Below, piece by piece: positions 18,691 to 27,061 of a DNA stretch of 64,000 nt; position 1 is the stretch's first letter, and each line of letters opens with the position of its first letter. Where the stretch lies: NCBI GenBank assembly GCA_016191165.1, contig JACPPF010000114.1, positions 1 through 64,000 of the forward strand, in the 5' to 3' direction. Origin of the DNA: Planctomycetota bacterium (GTDB lineage Bacteria; Planctomycetota; Planctomycetia; Gemmatales; Gemmataceae). The position numbers and the translations under genes are program-made. A model generated the notes under the pieces. The model worked only from the letters and a program-made list of their open reading frames with translations. It made no database searches and was not told the DNA's origin.

Positions 18691-21600
18691 TCATTGGCCC
18701 GCATTCAGAAACTCCGTGGACGCTTGCCAAACGCGGACGATCCCCGTGCCGCCCCCGGCGAGGAAACGGCCATCGGCGCTGATGGCGAGGGTGCGCAGGG
18801 CGCCGAGGTGGTCCTCGAACTCAAGGATTTCCTGCTTGGTGACGATGTCCCACAGGCGGATCATGCGGTCTTCGCCGACGCTGATGATGCGGCGCCCGCG
18901 TGGATGCCACGCTAGGGAAAGGACGCCGCTGGGGGTTCCTTGCAGGGCATAGGCCTCCTTGCGTTCGGCAACATTCCAGACACGAATGATTTTGTCCTTG
19001 CCGGCGGAGGCGAGGAAGTCGCCTTTAGGGCTGAAAGCAACCGTATTGACGACAAGGGAATGAGCGGGCAGGACGGCATTGCGTTTGCCGTCGGTCTTGA
19101 GATCCCACAAACGCACGGTCTTGTCGTAGCTGCCGGAGGCAAGCCACTCGCCGTCGGGACTGAAAGCCAGGCAGAGGATGCCGAGGGCGTGCCCGCGTAA
19201 TTCCTTGACGAGTTTACCGTTGGCGGGGTCGTGCAGGCGGATGGTCTCATCCTCGCCGGCGCTGGCGAGGAGGGCGCCATCGGGGCGATAGGCCAGGGCG
19301 TGGATGGCGCCGGAATGTCCCTGAAGCGCGACGGGGGGAAGCCCGGGTTTACGAAACTGGGAGACGCGAACCGTTTGGTCCTCGCCGCCGCTGGCCAGGA
19401 GGTTGCCGTCCGGGCTAAACGCCAGCGCGTTGACGACGCCCTTGTGATAGTTGGACACGATCGGCTGTTCGGGATATTCGAGGTTCCAGACGCGCACTTC
19501 GCCGCGCGGACTGGCGGCGGCGAGAAACGAGCCTTTCGGATTGAAGGCGACCGCCTTGACCGAGCCGAGGGCGGACAGGCTGAACGTCTCCAGGCCGCCG
19601 GAGCTATTCCACAGGCTGACCCGACCATTGTGCCCGGCGGTGGCGAGGGTAAGGCCGTCGGGAGCGAAGGTGACGTCATACACCGCTTGCGGGTCGGCGC
19701 GAAAGCTGATGGCCTCGCTGGTGCGGGCGCGGTTCCAGATTCGCACGAGGCCGTCCATGCCGGCCGCCGCGACCTTGCCGTCCTTGCTGACCGCGACGCT
19801 GTGGATGGTGTCGGAGAGGCCGTCGCGTTGGAAGTGGGTTTTGCCATCGTCTTCCCAGATGTGGACCTCGCCGCGTTGCTTGCTGCGTCCGCCGCCGGAG
19901 ACGAGCGTTTTGCCGTCGGCGCTGTAGGCGATCGCTTCGATTTCCCCGTCGTGTCCGAGCAAGGTCTTGTCGAGTTGGCCCGTCATCAGGTTCCATATCT
20001 TGACCGCGCGATCCCGGCTGCCCGAAGCGAGGAGCAGGCCGTCCGGGTGAAACGCCACACCGGTGACGGGCCGTTCATGGCCCGCCAGGATGCGAACGCT
20101 GGCGACCGGGTCGTTGGGGAAAGCGGCGTGGTCCCAGACGCGCACGGAGAGATCGCGACTCGCGGAGGCGAGACGATCTCCCTTGGGGGAAAAGACTACC
20201 TGGTCGACCGTATCGGTATGCCCGCGCAGCGTCGCGACCTCCAGGCCGGTGTCCAGGTTCCACAGCTTGATCGTTTGATCGTAGCTGGCCGAGGCGAGCA
20301 GCGCCTTGGTCGGGTGAAACGCCAGCGACGTGATGACGTTGGTGTGCCCCTGGAAAATCTTGAGGATCTTGCCGGTGCGAATTTCCCTTAAACGAATTTC
20401 ACCGGGCTTGTTGAGTTCGCCGCCCGCGGACGCCAGATGTCTGCCGTCGGGCCGGTAAGCGACGGCAAACGCGCGTCCGACGTGGGAACCGAAGGCAAGG
20501 CGGGTGTCGCACTGGTCCTTGAGAAAAAACCATTCCCAGTCGCGGAGGTCGGTGACGCCGGGCTTGGGCCGCCAGTGATCCTCGAGCACGCGCACCACCC
20601 CATCGAGATCGGCCCGGCGCAGCGTCTGCTTGGCCTGGCGCATCTCGGAAAGATAAAGCAGATGCCGCATCGTCTCCAGGCGCAACGCCGCAAGATCATT
20701 GGCGACGACCAATCGGCGCCGCGCCTGCTCGGCCTGGGTGCGATCGTGCTCGGCCTGAATTCGCAATTCATTCTCGTCGTACGCCACATACGACAGGAAG
20801 GTGAGCACGCCGGCCATCATCAGCAGAAAACCGAAACTCATCGCAGCGACTGCCTTGTTGCGCGAACACCATTTGACGGCGCGGGCCAGCACGCTGACGC
20901 GCCGGGCCGTGATCGGTTCGCCCTGAATGTAACGCCGCAGATCATCCGCCAGGGATTCGGCGCTGGCGTAACGGCGTGCGGGCGATTTCTCCAGACACTT
21001 CAGGCAGATCGTTTCCAAATCGCGATCGACCGCCGGATTCAACAGGCGCGGCGCGATCGGATCCTGCTCGGCAACAAGGTTCAACGTCGCCAGCGGCGTC
21101 TCGCCACAAAAAGGAGGCTTGCCGGTCGTGAGCTCATAAAGTATCGCGCCGAGGCTATACACGTCGCTAACGGGCGAGATTTCCTTGCGGCCCGCGGCCT
21201 GTTCCGGCGACATGTAGCTCGGCGTGCCCAAAATCGCGCCGGTGCGCGTCTGGTCGGAGTTGGTCTCCATCTGTTTGGCGAGACCGAAGTCGGTGACCTT
21301 GGGCTGATCGTTTTCATCGAGAAGGATGTTCGCCGGCTTCAGATCGCGATGGACGATGCCGCGGGTGTGGGCATAATGAACCGCGCGAGCGGTCAGTTCA
21401 AGATACTCGGCGGCGCGTCGCCCGGAGAGCGGCCCGAGCGCCAGCCGTTCGGCCAGGCTCGTGCCGCCGATGAACTCCATGCTCAAGAAAGGTTGTTCGT
21501 TGTGCGGGCTGACCTCGAAGAGGGCGACGATGTTCGGATGCTGAAGCTGGGCGGCGGCCGAGGCCTCCTTCTCGAAGCGCTGCCGTTCGTCTGAATTCGC

Positions 21601-21882
21601 CAGCGCGCCGCCGCGGATCATTTTCAAGGCGACGACTCGGTTAAGGCGCACGTCACGCGCCTTGAAGACGACGCCCATGCCGCCGCGGCCGACCTCCTTG
21701 ATCAATTCGTAATGGGCGACGCGCGTGAGCGGCACCGGACCGACGTCGAGGCGCGGACCTCCTCCCAGCGCCTGGATCCCCGTCACCAGAGGCGGGCCCT
21801 CCGGGTTCGGCGATTCCAGCAACGTCACTTGCTGCTCAGGTTGTGCCGGACGACCTTCGTCGTTCGGAGTGATCTCGTTCAT
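18691..21882 (-). CDS. Ser/Thr protein kinase with transmembrane segment and WD40 repeats
   Basis: This 1063-residue protein has a Hanks-type kinase domain (about residues 58-320) with GRGGMG (66-70), catalytic Lys K87, HRDLKPAN with D180, DFG with D198, and GTPSYMSPEQ. A single membrane segment lies around residues 346-368 (MSFGFLLMMAGVLTFLSYVAY region), followed by an Ala/Arg/Glu-rich helix. The C-terminal two-thirds is a series of roughly a dozen WD40 repeats (for example LASASYDQTIKLWNLDTG, LASGSRDRAVKIWNL, LASGSYDKTVRLWDL), likely two propellers. The kinase end would be cytoplasmic and the propeller on the far side of the membrane, acting as a sensor or scaffold. A GGAG lies 9 bases before the ATG. 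Such kinase-WD40 fusions are typical of planctomycetes; the substrate is unknown. Confidence 0.93.
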   Translation of the reverse strand: MNEITPNDEGRPAQPEQQVTLLESPNPEGPPLVTGIQALGGGPRLDVGPVPLTRVAHYELIKEVGRGGMGVVFKARDVRLNRVVALKMIRGGALANSDERQRFEKEASAAAQLQHPNIVALFEVSPHNEQPFLSMEFIGGTSLAERLALGPLSGRRAAEYLELTARAVHYAHTRGIVHRDLKPANILLDENDQPKVTDFGLAKQMETNSDQTRTGAILGTPSYMSPEQAAGRKEISPVSDVYSLGAILYELTTGKPPFCGETPLATLNLVAEQDPIAPRLLNPAVDRDLETICLKCLEKSPARRYASAESLADDLRRYIQGEPITARRVSVLARAVKWCSRNKAVAAMSFGFLLMMAGVLTFLSYVAYDENELRIQAEHDRTQAEQARRRLVVANDLAALRLETMRHLLYLSEMRQAKQTLRRADLDGVVRVLEDHWRPKPGVTDLRDWEWFFLKDQCDTRLAFGSHVGRAFAVAYRPDGRHLASAGGELNKPGEIRLREIRTGKILKIFQGHTNVITSLAFHPTKALLASASYDQTIKLWNLDTGLEVATLRGHTDTVDQVVFSPKGDRLASASRDLSVRVWDHAAFPNDPVASVRILAGHERPVTGVAFHPDGLLLASGSRDRAVKIWNLMTGQLDKTLLGHDGEIEAIAYSADGKTLVSGGGRSKQRGEVHIWEDDGKTHFQRDGLSDTIHSVAVSKDGKVAAAGMDGLVRIWNRARTSEAISFRADPQAVYDVTFAPDGLTLATAGHNGRVSLWNSSGGLETFSLSALGSVKAVAFNPKGSFLAAASPRGEVRVWNLEYPEQPIVSNYHKGVVNALAFSPDGNLLASGGEDQTVRVSQFRKPGLPPVALQGHSGAIHALAYRPDGALLASAGEDETIRLHDPANGKLVKELRGHALGILCLAFSPDGEWLASGSYDKTVRLWDLKTDGKRNAVLPAHSLVVNTVAFSPKGDFLASAGKDKIIRVWNVAERKEAYALQGTPSGVLSLAWHPRGRRIISVGEDRMIRLWDIVTKQEILEFEDHLGALRTLAISADGRFLAGGGTGIVRVWQASTEFLNAGQ

Positions 21883-21927
21883 TCAAACGGCTCCACAGAT
21901 TTCCATTTGGAGTGCCCAAAACAATGA

Positions 21928-21959
21928 AAGTAGGTCAGGCTTTCCAGCCTGACCTACTT
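21928..21959. repeat. Perfect palindrome AAGTAGGTCAGGCT / AGCCTGACCTACTT
   Basis: A perfect 14-base stem (21928-21941 and 21946-21959) with the tetraloop TTCC lies upstream of the kinase gene. The shape suits a dispersed intergenic repeat. Confidence 0.8.
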
Positions 21960-21976
21960 CATTTCTTTAGACGCTC

Positions 21977-22020
21977 TTAGCCGCGGAGCTGGCTCCGCCC
22001 GGGGCGAGCCCCGCGGCTAA
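21977..22020. repeat. Palindrome TTAGCCGCGG / CCGCGGCTAA supplying a stop codon
   Basis: The outer arms 21977-21986 and 22011-22020 are perfect inverse copies; inside are two further short hairpins. Its right end, GTTTAG on the minus strand, provides the stop codon of the cobalamin-binding gene. Confidence 0.75.
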
Positions 22021-22937
22021 ACGAATCGTTGCCAGGCGGTCCCTTCATGACGGAAGGAAAACACCTCCGGGTGAAACATCTCCGCGAGGATCTCCAACGA
22101 TTCGACAAGGCGCGGCCCCGGGCGATTGAAAAATTGATTCCCATCCGTCACGAAAACGCGCCCGTCGCGCACCGCGCGCAACTCGGTCCATCCGGGTTGA
22201 GCGGACAGACACGCCATTTCACGCCGCGTGGTTGCCAGGTCGAAGCCGCACGGCAGGGCGATCAGGATGTCCGGATCGCGCTCGCGGAGTTCGGCCCAGG
22301 TCATCCACGGAGAATGTTCACCCGCGCTGCCAAAAAGATTGCATCCGCCCGCCAGTTCGACCAGTTCAGGAACCCAGTTGCCCGCGGTCATCAACGGATC
22401 GAGCCATTCCAGGCACGCGACCGTGGGGCGATGGGCAAGCGCGGCCGATCGCTCGGCAATCATTCGAACCCGATCCTGCAATTGCTCGACCACCGTTTCG
22501 CCGCGGGATGATACCCCGAGCGCGTCGGCGACGTTTCGAATGCTCTGCCAAACGTCCGCAAGGTTATACGGCGAAAGCGAGACAATCTTGCGGTTCGTGT
22601 TTTTGTCAATCAAGGGAAGGGCGCGTTGCACATCCCTCTCGCTCACCGCGCACACGTCGCACTGTGCTTGCGTGATGATCACGTCCGGATCAAGCTCGCA
22701 CAGCATTTCCGCGTCAACCTGGTAAATCGATACCTCCTGCGCAAGCAGCGACTTTACGCGCTCATCGATCTGCCCGCTGCTGCCATGAATGTCGAAACGC
22801 GGCGCGGTGCAAATGGGCAGCGTTTTCACGCTGGGAGGCCAATCGCATTCGTGCGAACGCGCCACCAGATCGCGCTCGCAGCCCAGGGCGCATACGATCT
22901 CCGTTGCGCTGGCGATCATGGTGACGATGCGCGGCAT
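22017..22937 (-). CDS. Cobalamin-binding (BtuF/TroA-like) protein
   Basis: This 306-residue protein has the two-lobed periplasmic-binding fold of the BtuF/FecB group: RIVTMIASATEIVCALGC at the start, LDPDVIITQAQCDVCAVS in the first lobe, VACLEWLDPLMTAGNWVPEL in the second and SLEILAEMFHPE at the end. No signal peptide or lipobox is visible from the ATG at 22937; this subgroup often lacks one. The family captures vitamin B12 or a similar corrinoid. No ABC permease or ATPase lies nearby, so the transport partner must be elsewhere, or the protein acts in salvage. I see no cobalamin riboswitch upstream. Confidence 0.82.
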   Translation of the reverse strand: MPRIVTMIASATEIVCALGCERDLVARSHECDWPPSVKTLPICTAPRFDIHGSSGQIDERVKSLLAQEVSIYQVDAEMLCELDPDVIITQAQCDVCAVSERDVQRALPLIDKNTNRKIVSLSPYNLADVWQSIRNVADALGVSSRGETVVEQLQDRVRMIAERSAALAHRPTVACLEWLDPLMTAGNWVPELVELAGGCNLFGSAGEHSPWMTWAELRERDPDILIALPCGFDLATTRREMACLSAQPGWTELRAVRDGRVFVTDGNQFFNRPGPRLVESLEILAEMFHPEVFSFRHEGTAWQRFV

Positions 22938-23022
22938 GGTTTGGAATCCGATCCATTTCGCCGTTGGCAGCTCAACGCTCGTTTGACGCCGAGCGAGCAC
23001 TAAACCACAAGCGGCAGGTACG

Positions 23023-23050
23023 AAAAAAACGGCGGGGATAAACCCCGCCG
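23023..23050 (-). terminator. Intrinsic terminator of the DUF1080-ThuA gene
   Basis: On the minus strand CGGCGGGG and CCCCGCCG form a perfect 8-base stem (23030-23037 and 23043-23050) with a 5-base loop, followed by seven T residues (plus-strand A 23023-23029). It lies just after the stop at 23075. Confidence 0.8.
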
Positions 23051-23074
23051 CTCGCCAATTCGATCGTGCGGGAT

Positions 23075-24409
23075 TTATTTCGCGATCCCAAACATGTAAC
23101 GCAAGCCGCCGATCACGTGTTGTTGAAACCGCGGATCGTTCCAAACCTGCTCGCGGTGGCCCAGTGCCGTGTAAAACACGCGTCCTTTGCCGTAGGCATG
23201 GGTCCAGGCGAGGGCGTTGTCCTTGTCGGCGCGTTTGCCGGGGTTCTGGACGGAATCCATGTCGAGCCGCATGAGGACGTGCAGTTTGTCGCGACCGTAG
23301 GGCGCCTTGAACTGGTAGATCTCGTCGGTGATCTCGAATGAATCGCCGAGATGTTTGGTGGCGGCGTGTTTCTTGTCCTCGACGATGACGCGGATTTTTT
23401 GATGCCAGGGATGCCCATCGAAATAGCCGCCGATCAGCTCGCCGTACTCCTTCCACCGGTAAAACGTATCGGTCGCACAGTGACTGCCGCCGAAGCCCTT
23501 GCCGTTGCGAACGAACGCGAGCAGATCGGATTTTTGCGAATCGGTCAACGGCAGTTCACCGGTGGTGTAAAAGAAGACGGCATCGAAGTTCTTGAGGTTT
23601 TCGCCGGTGATGGCGGCACGCGAGTCCTGCGAATACTCGACCTCGAAGAATGGATTATTTTTGGAAAGCTCAACGAAGGTCCTCTCAACCAGGCACATCG
23701 CCTTCTTGCCGCGATTGACAACGCTGTGAACGTAACCCCGGGATTCGGTGATGAGCAGGAGTCGCTTCTTTTTCGCGCCTTCCTGTTGGAAGCCCGTGGG
23801 TGAGCGTGGCGAACCCACGGGATCGCCAGAAGGCTTCACCGCCGCCGCGACCTTGATCTGGATGTGACGATATTCAAATTTCCCGGATTCGGCTTGCAGC
23901 CCGATGCCGCCCTTGGCGCCGGCCTTGGCCTTGGTTTCGATCACCTCGCCGTTGCACTTGCACAGGGCGGTCTTGCCGGTGACGGTGATGTCGAGGACGT
24001 TCCAGCCGCCCTTTTTGAAATCCTTGAGGTTCCGGTATGGTCCAACGGTCGGGTAATCGCGCACCTGCAACTGCGGTCCGCGGATGAAGACGCCGCTGTC
24101 GGCCCGCGGCGCCGCGCGGAATTCGAGGCGCAGGTGGAAGTCGGAATTGAAGTTCTCCACGGTGTAAAGCCCGCCGCCGCCGCCGGGGTTGACGACGATG
24201 ACGCCGCCTTCGACGGTGAAACGCTTGTTGGATGTCGCCGTCTTCCCGGTCAGGTCGTCTTTCTCTTTTCCCTTGAGAAACCAGCCGGTCAGATCCTTGC
24301 CGTTGAACAGGCTCTTGTAACCCTTGTCCGGCTTGAAACCATCTTGTGCCATGACTGGTGAGGTGATGACAAAAAGGCTCAGGAAAAGTGCGGCGAGGTG
24401 ACGTTTCAT
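23075..24409 (-). CDS. Exported DUF1080 (3-keto-disaccharide hydrolase) - ThuA fusion
   Basis: This 444-residue protein has a signal peptide (LAALFLSLFVITSPVMAQ). Residues about 28-190 form a DUF1080 concanavalin-like domain (YKSLFNGKDLTGWF, DFHLRLEFRAAPRADSGVFI, GGWNVLDITVTGKTALCKCN, GGIGLQAESGKFEYRHIQIK), the family that includes 3-keto-glycoside hydrolases. Residues about 212-440 form a ThuA-like domain (RLLLITESRGYVHS, AVFFYTTGELPLT, FGGSHCATDTFY, VFYTALGHREQVWNDPRF). The linker (residues 195-207) is encoded by a palindromic repeat (23791-23825). The ATG at 24409 has GGAG 8 bases upstream. The protein probably acts on 3-keto sugars outside the cytoplasm; that is family-based inference. 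Confidence 0.88.
   Translation of the reverse strand: MKRHLAALFLSLFVITSPVMAQDGFKPDKGYKSLFNGKDLTGWFLKGKEKDDLTGKTATSNKRFTVEGGVIVVNPGGGGGLYTVENFNSDFHLRLEFRAAPRADSGVFIRGPQLQVRDYPTVGPYRNLKDFKKGGWNVLDITVTGKTALCKCNGEVIETKAKAGAKGGIGLQAESGKFEYRHIQIKVAAAVKPSGDPVGSPRSPTGFQQEGAKKKRLLLITESRGYVHSVVNRGKKAMCLVERTFVELSKNNPFFEVEYSQDSRAAITGENLKNFDAVFFYTTGELPLTDSQKSDLLAFVRNGKGFGGSHCATDTFYRWKEYGELIGGYFDGHPWHQKIRVIVEDKKHAATKHLGDSFEITDEIYQFKAPYGRDKLHVLMRLDMDSVQNPGKRADKDNALAWTHAYGKGRVFYTALGHREQVWNDPRFQQHVIGGLRYMFGIAK
23791..23825. repeat. GAGCGNNGCGA-loop palindrome inside DUF1080-ThuA gene
   Basis: CCCGTGGGT (23793-23801) and ACCCACGGG (23813-23821) form a perfect 9-base stem around the loop GAGCGTGGCGA. Copies with other stems but nearly the same loop lie at 54366, 58834 and 63471. 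Here it is read in frame as the linker between two domains. Confidence 0.85.
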
Positions 24410-24515
24410 GGCCAGTCTCCGTTGCTTGGTGCCGAGTCGGGATTCCTTGGGGCAGGTAGAACTAGGATACGCAACACCACGCCGTTTGCAAAGCGAAAAA
24501 CCCCGCAACCGACAT

Positions 24516-24544
24516 TTGCACTTGGCATTGAAATTGGGTACAAC
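24516..24544 (+). promoter_or_regulatory. Candidate promoter for the M28 peptidase gene
   Basis: TTGCAC (24516-24521) and TACAAC (24539-24544) are spaced by 17 bases; the leader to the ATG at 24624 would be about 70 bases. Confidence 0.45.
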
Positions 24545-24623
24545 AAAAGAACCGAAATGATCCATCGTTTGGCCGCGACCCGAAGGGGAGCGCGACGGAC
24601 TGTTGCCGATTGAGGAGAAATCC

Positions 24624-26462
24624 ATGCTGTCGAAATTGCGTTTCGCCCTGTTGTTGGTGCTCGGCCTGGGGGTCGCTGGAATTGTGGCCCGGACCGGGCT
24701 CGCCCAGAACGATCCGGTGGTCGAACGGATGCGCAAGGACATTACCTTCCTCGCCTCGGACGAATGCGAGGGCCGCGGGGTCGGCACGAAGGGACTGGAC
24801 AAGGCCGCCGACTACATTGCCGACCAGTTCAAGAAGGCCGGACTGAAACCAGGCGGCGTCAATAACACCTACTTTCAGCCGTTCCCGTTCTGCACCAATT
24901 CCAAACTCGACGGCGTCAGCACGCTGATCCTCCAGGGGCCCAACGGCGAGAAAATCGAACTCAAACAGGGACAGGAGTTCCAGGTCCTCGGCACCTCCTC
25001 TCCCGCACGGCTTGACGCACCGGTCGTCTTCGTCGGTTACGGCACAACCGCACGCGGCATCAAGTACGACGATTACGCCGGCATCGATGTGAAAGGCAAG
25101 ATCGTTATCGCCCTGCGCCGCTTGCCCCGTTGGACCGACAAGGCCAAGCCGTTCGATGGCCCCAACAAGGACGAGCTGGCTGCCCTGGATGTCAAGCAAA
25201 TCCGGGCTCAGACGAGCAAGGCCGCCGCCCTGATCCTCGTCAACGACGCGACCGAGGCGAACGACGGTCTCATCCCCTTCGAACAAATGGCGCGCGGGAT
25301 TACCACCATCTCGCTTCCCTACGTGCAGATGAAACGGGAATTCCTTGAGGTGCTTTTGAAAAAAGGCGCTGGCAAATCGCTGGCGGAAATCGAGAAATCC
25401 ATCAACGATAAACTGATCCCACAGAGCACGGCTCTCAAGGGCTGGTCGATCAAACTCGAAGTCCGCGTCAAACGCGAGGAGACCCCTGTTAAAAACGTGA
25501 TCGGTGTACTCGAAGGCAGCGGACCGCTCGCCCACGAAACCATCGTCGTCGGCGCCCACTACGATCACCTCGGCTACGGCGGCATCGGCAGCCGGGCCAA
25601 GGATCGCAACAAGAAGGACATTCACCACGGCGCTGACGACAATGGGTCCGGCACCACCTCCGTCATCGAACTCGCACGCCGCTTCGGCGCAATCAAAAAT
25701 CGCAAAGGCCGACGCATGGTCTTCATGACCTTCACCGCCGAGGAACGCGGCCTGATCGGCTCCCGCCATTACACTCGCGTCGAGCCGCTCTTCCCACTCA
25801 AAAACACGGCCGCCATGTTCAACCTCGACATGGTCGGCCGCGTCAAGGAACCCGATCCGGTCAAGGGAGGCAAGTCGAAATTGCTGGTCCTGGGCACGGA
25901 TTCCGGCAAAGGTTTCGACGATCTTGTCAAGAAACACAACCCGGGCTTTGACGTCGTCAAGGATAAGAGCGTCTTCGGCGCCAGCGATCACTACTCGTTC
26001 TACGTGCAGAAGATCCCGGTCCTGTTCTTCTGGACAGGGACCCACCCCGATTACCATCGACCCACCGACACGTCCGACAAGATCAACGTTCCCGGCATGA
26101 AGCGCGTCGCCGATTATTCCGAACGCATCATCAACGACCTGCGCACCAATCCCAAACGGCCCGAATACGTCGCCACGCCCATGAAGTTCGTCGGCGGCAT
26201 TCCGAAGTTCCCAAAGATGGGCATCCTGCCCGATTACACCTTCGGCGGCAAAGGCGTGTTGATCGAGCAAGTCACGCAGGGCGGGCCCGCCTTCATCGCC
26301 GGCATCAAAAAGGGAGACGTCATCGTCGAAATCGCCGGCAAGGCGATCCCCGATGTCAAGGGTTACATGACCGTCCTGGCGACGCAGCGACCAAATGCGG
26401 CGCTCGACGTGAAAATCCTGCGCGATAGCAAAGAAATGAAGCTCAAGGTCACGCCGCGCTGA
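24624..26462 (+). CDS. Secreted M28 zinc aminopeptidase with PA and PDZ domains
   Basis: This 612-residue protein starts with a signal peptide (LRFALLLVLGLGVAGIVART). A PA-like insert (APVVFVGYGTTARGIKYDDY) precedes the M28 catalytic domain, in which the two-zinc ligands are visible: VVGAHYDHLG, HHGADDNGSGT, FTAEERGLIGS, FNLDMVGR and GASDHYSF. A C-terminal PDZ domain (LIEQVTQGGPAFIAGIKKGD) likely binds substrate or partner tails. It should remove N-terminal residues from peptides outside the cytoplasm. GAGGAG lies 6 bases before the ATG at 24624, which is chosen over the in-frame ATG at 24603. Confidence 0.93.
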   Translation: MLSKLRFALLLVLGLGVAGIVARTGLAQNDPVVERMRKDITFLASDECEGRGVGTKGLDKAADYIADQFKKAGLKPGGVNNTYFQPFPFCTNSKLDGVSTLILQGPNGEKIELKQGQEFQVLGTSSPARLDAPVVFVGYGTTARGIKYDDYAGIDVKGKIVIALRRLPRWTDKAKPFDGPNKDELAALDVKQIRAQTSKAAALILVNDATEANDGLIPFEQMARGITTISLPYVQMKREFLEVLLKKGAGKSLAEIEKSINDKLIPQSTALKGWSIKLEVRVKREETPVKNVIGVLEGSGPLAHETIVVGAHYDHLGYGGIGSRAKDRNKKDIHHGADDNGSGTTSVIELARRFGAIKNRKGRRMVFMTFTAEERGLIGSRHYTRVEPLFPLKNTAAMFNLDMVGRVKEPDPVKGGKSKLLVLGTDSGKGFDDLVKKHNPGFDVVKDKSVFGASDHYSFYVQKIPVLFFWTGTHPDYHRPTDTSDKINVPGMKRVADYSERIINDLRTNPKRPEYVATPMKFVGGIPKFPKMGILPDYTFGGKGVLIEQVTQGGPAFIAGIKKGDVIVEIAGKAIPDVKGYMTVLATQRPNAALDVKILRDSKEMKLKVTPR

Positions 26463-26470
26463 TGTTACTT

Positions 26471-26500
26471 GGCCCCTCGCCCATTGGGCGAGGGCCTTTG
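26471..26500 (+). terminator. Probable terminator after the M28 gene
   Basis: GGCCCCTCGCCC-ATT-GGGCGAGGGCC forms a long stem with one bulged C, followed by TTTG. It begins 8 bases after the peptidase stop. The T tract is short, so termination is likely but not certain. Confidence 0.6.
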
Positions 26501-26761
26501 CAACTCGTTCGAGGTACGATTTGTTTCAAACTTGTATTCCCAGCGCTCGCGCCGAGTGTAAGGCCAGGAGCTTGCGCTTCCAATTCTTCTGTAAACTCTG
26601 GTTAACACCTGCTCTTGAATGACGCCGCTGCCAATTTAGGAATTATTTTCGCTATCTCCTTGGCAGAACGGTCGTTACAGAATCAATAGACTGAAAAAAC
26701 GAGCGCCGGCACGCTGATTGCGACGAGAATTAAGTGAGTAACCGAGGCGCCGACTGTAAAC
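26501..26761. other. Intergenic stretch with no supported feature
   Basis: After the M28 terminator hairpin this stretch, relatively AT-rich for the window, holds no ORF with a credible start and no clear promoter or repeat that I can see. It ends at the ribosome binding site of the small ORF at 26774. Confidence 0.5.
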
Positions 26762-26773
26762 GGAGGTGGCGTG

Positions 26774-26914
26774 ATGATTGAATTTCGCTGGGTCGTGGTA
26801 CTCACCTTGTGGACGATGCTCATCGGCCCAATCCTGGATTTCACAAAAAGCACACCGACTGCCCAGGCGACGCGCGCGAAAGCCCCAGCCAAAGCGCGGG
26901 CCGGCTCGAAGTGA
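26774..26914 (+). CDS. Small membrane-anchored basic protein (46 aa)
   Basis: This short ORF is supported by a GGAGGT seven bases before its ATG and a sensible layout: an N-terminal hydrophobic segment (WVVVLTLWTMLIGPIL) followed by a Lys/Arg/Ala-rich tail (TRAKAPAKARAGSK). It looks like a one-pass membrane peptide with a basic tail, or an uncleaved signal. It lies 147 bases before the transketolase half on the same strand. The function is unknown. Confidence 0.5.
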   Translation: MIEFRWVVVLTLWTMLIGPILDFTKSTPTAQATRAKAPAKARAGSK

Positions 26915-27061
26915 TCGATTCGGTTGTACGCACCTTGGCAAGCGCACCGTAATTCCAATTTGCCCCTTTCCACGTCGGGGCGTCAAGTCATATCCTCAAC
27001 AACAACGGAATTCGCTGCCGGACGACCTGATTTGGCGAAATCTGCCGAGGAGCCATCCACC

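Noticed and set aside
22938-23022. Cobalamin riboswitch before the cobalamin-binding gene
   Set aside because: None of the conserved B12-box sequence is present.
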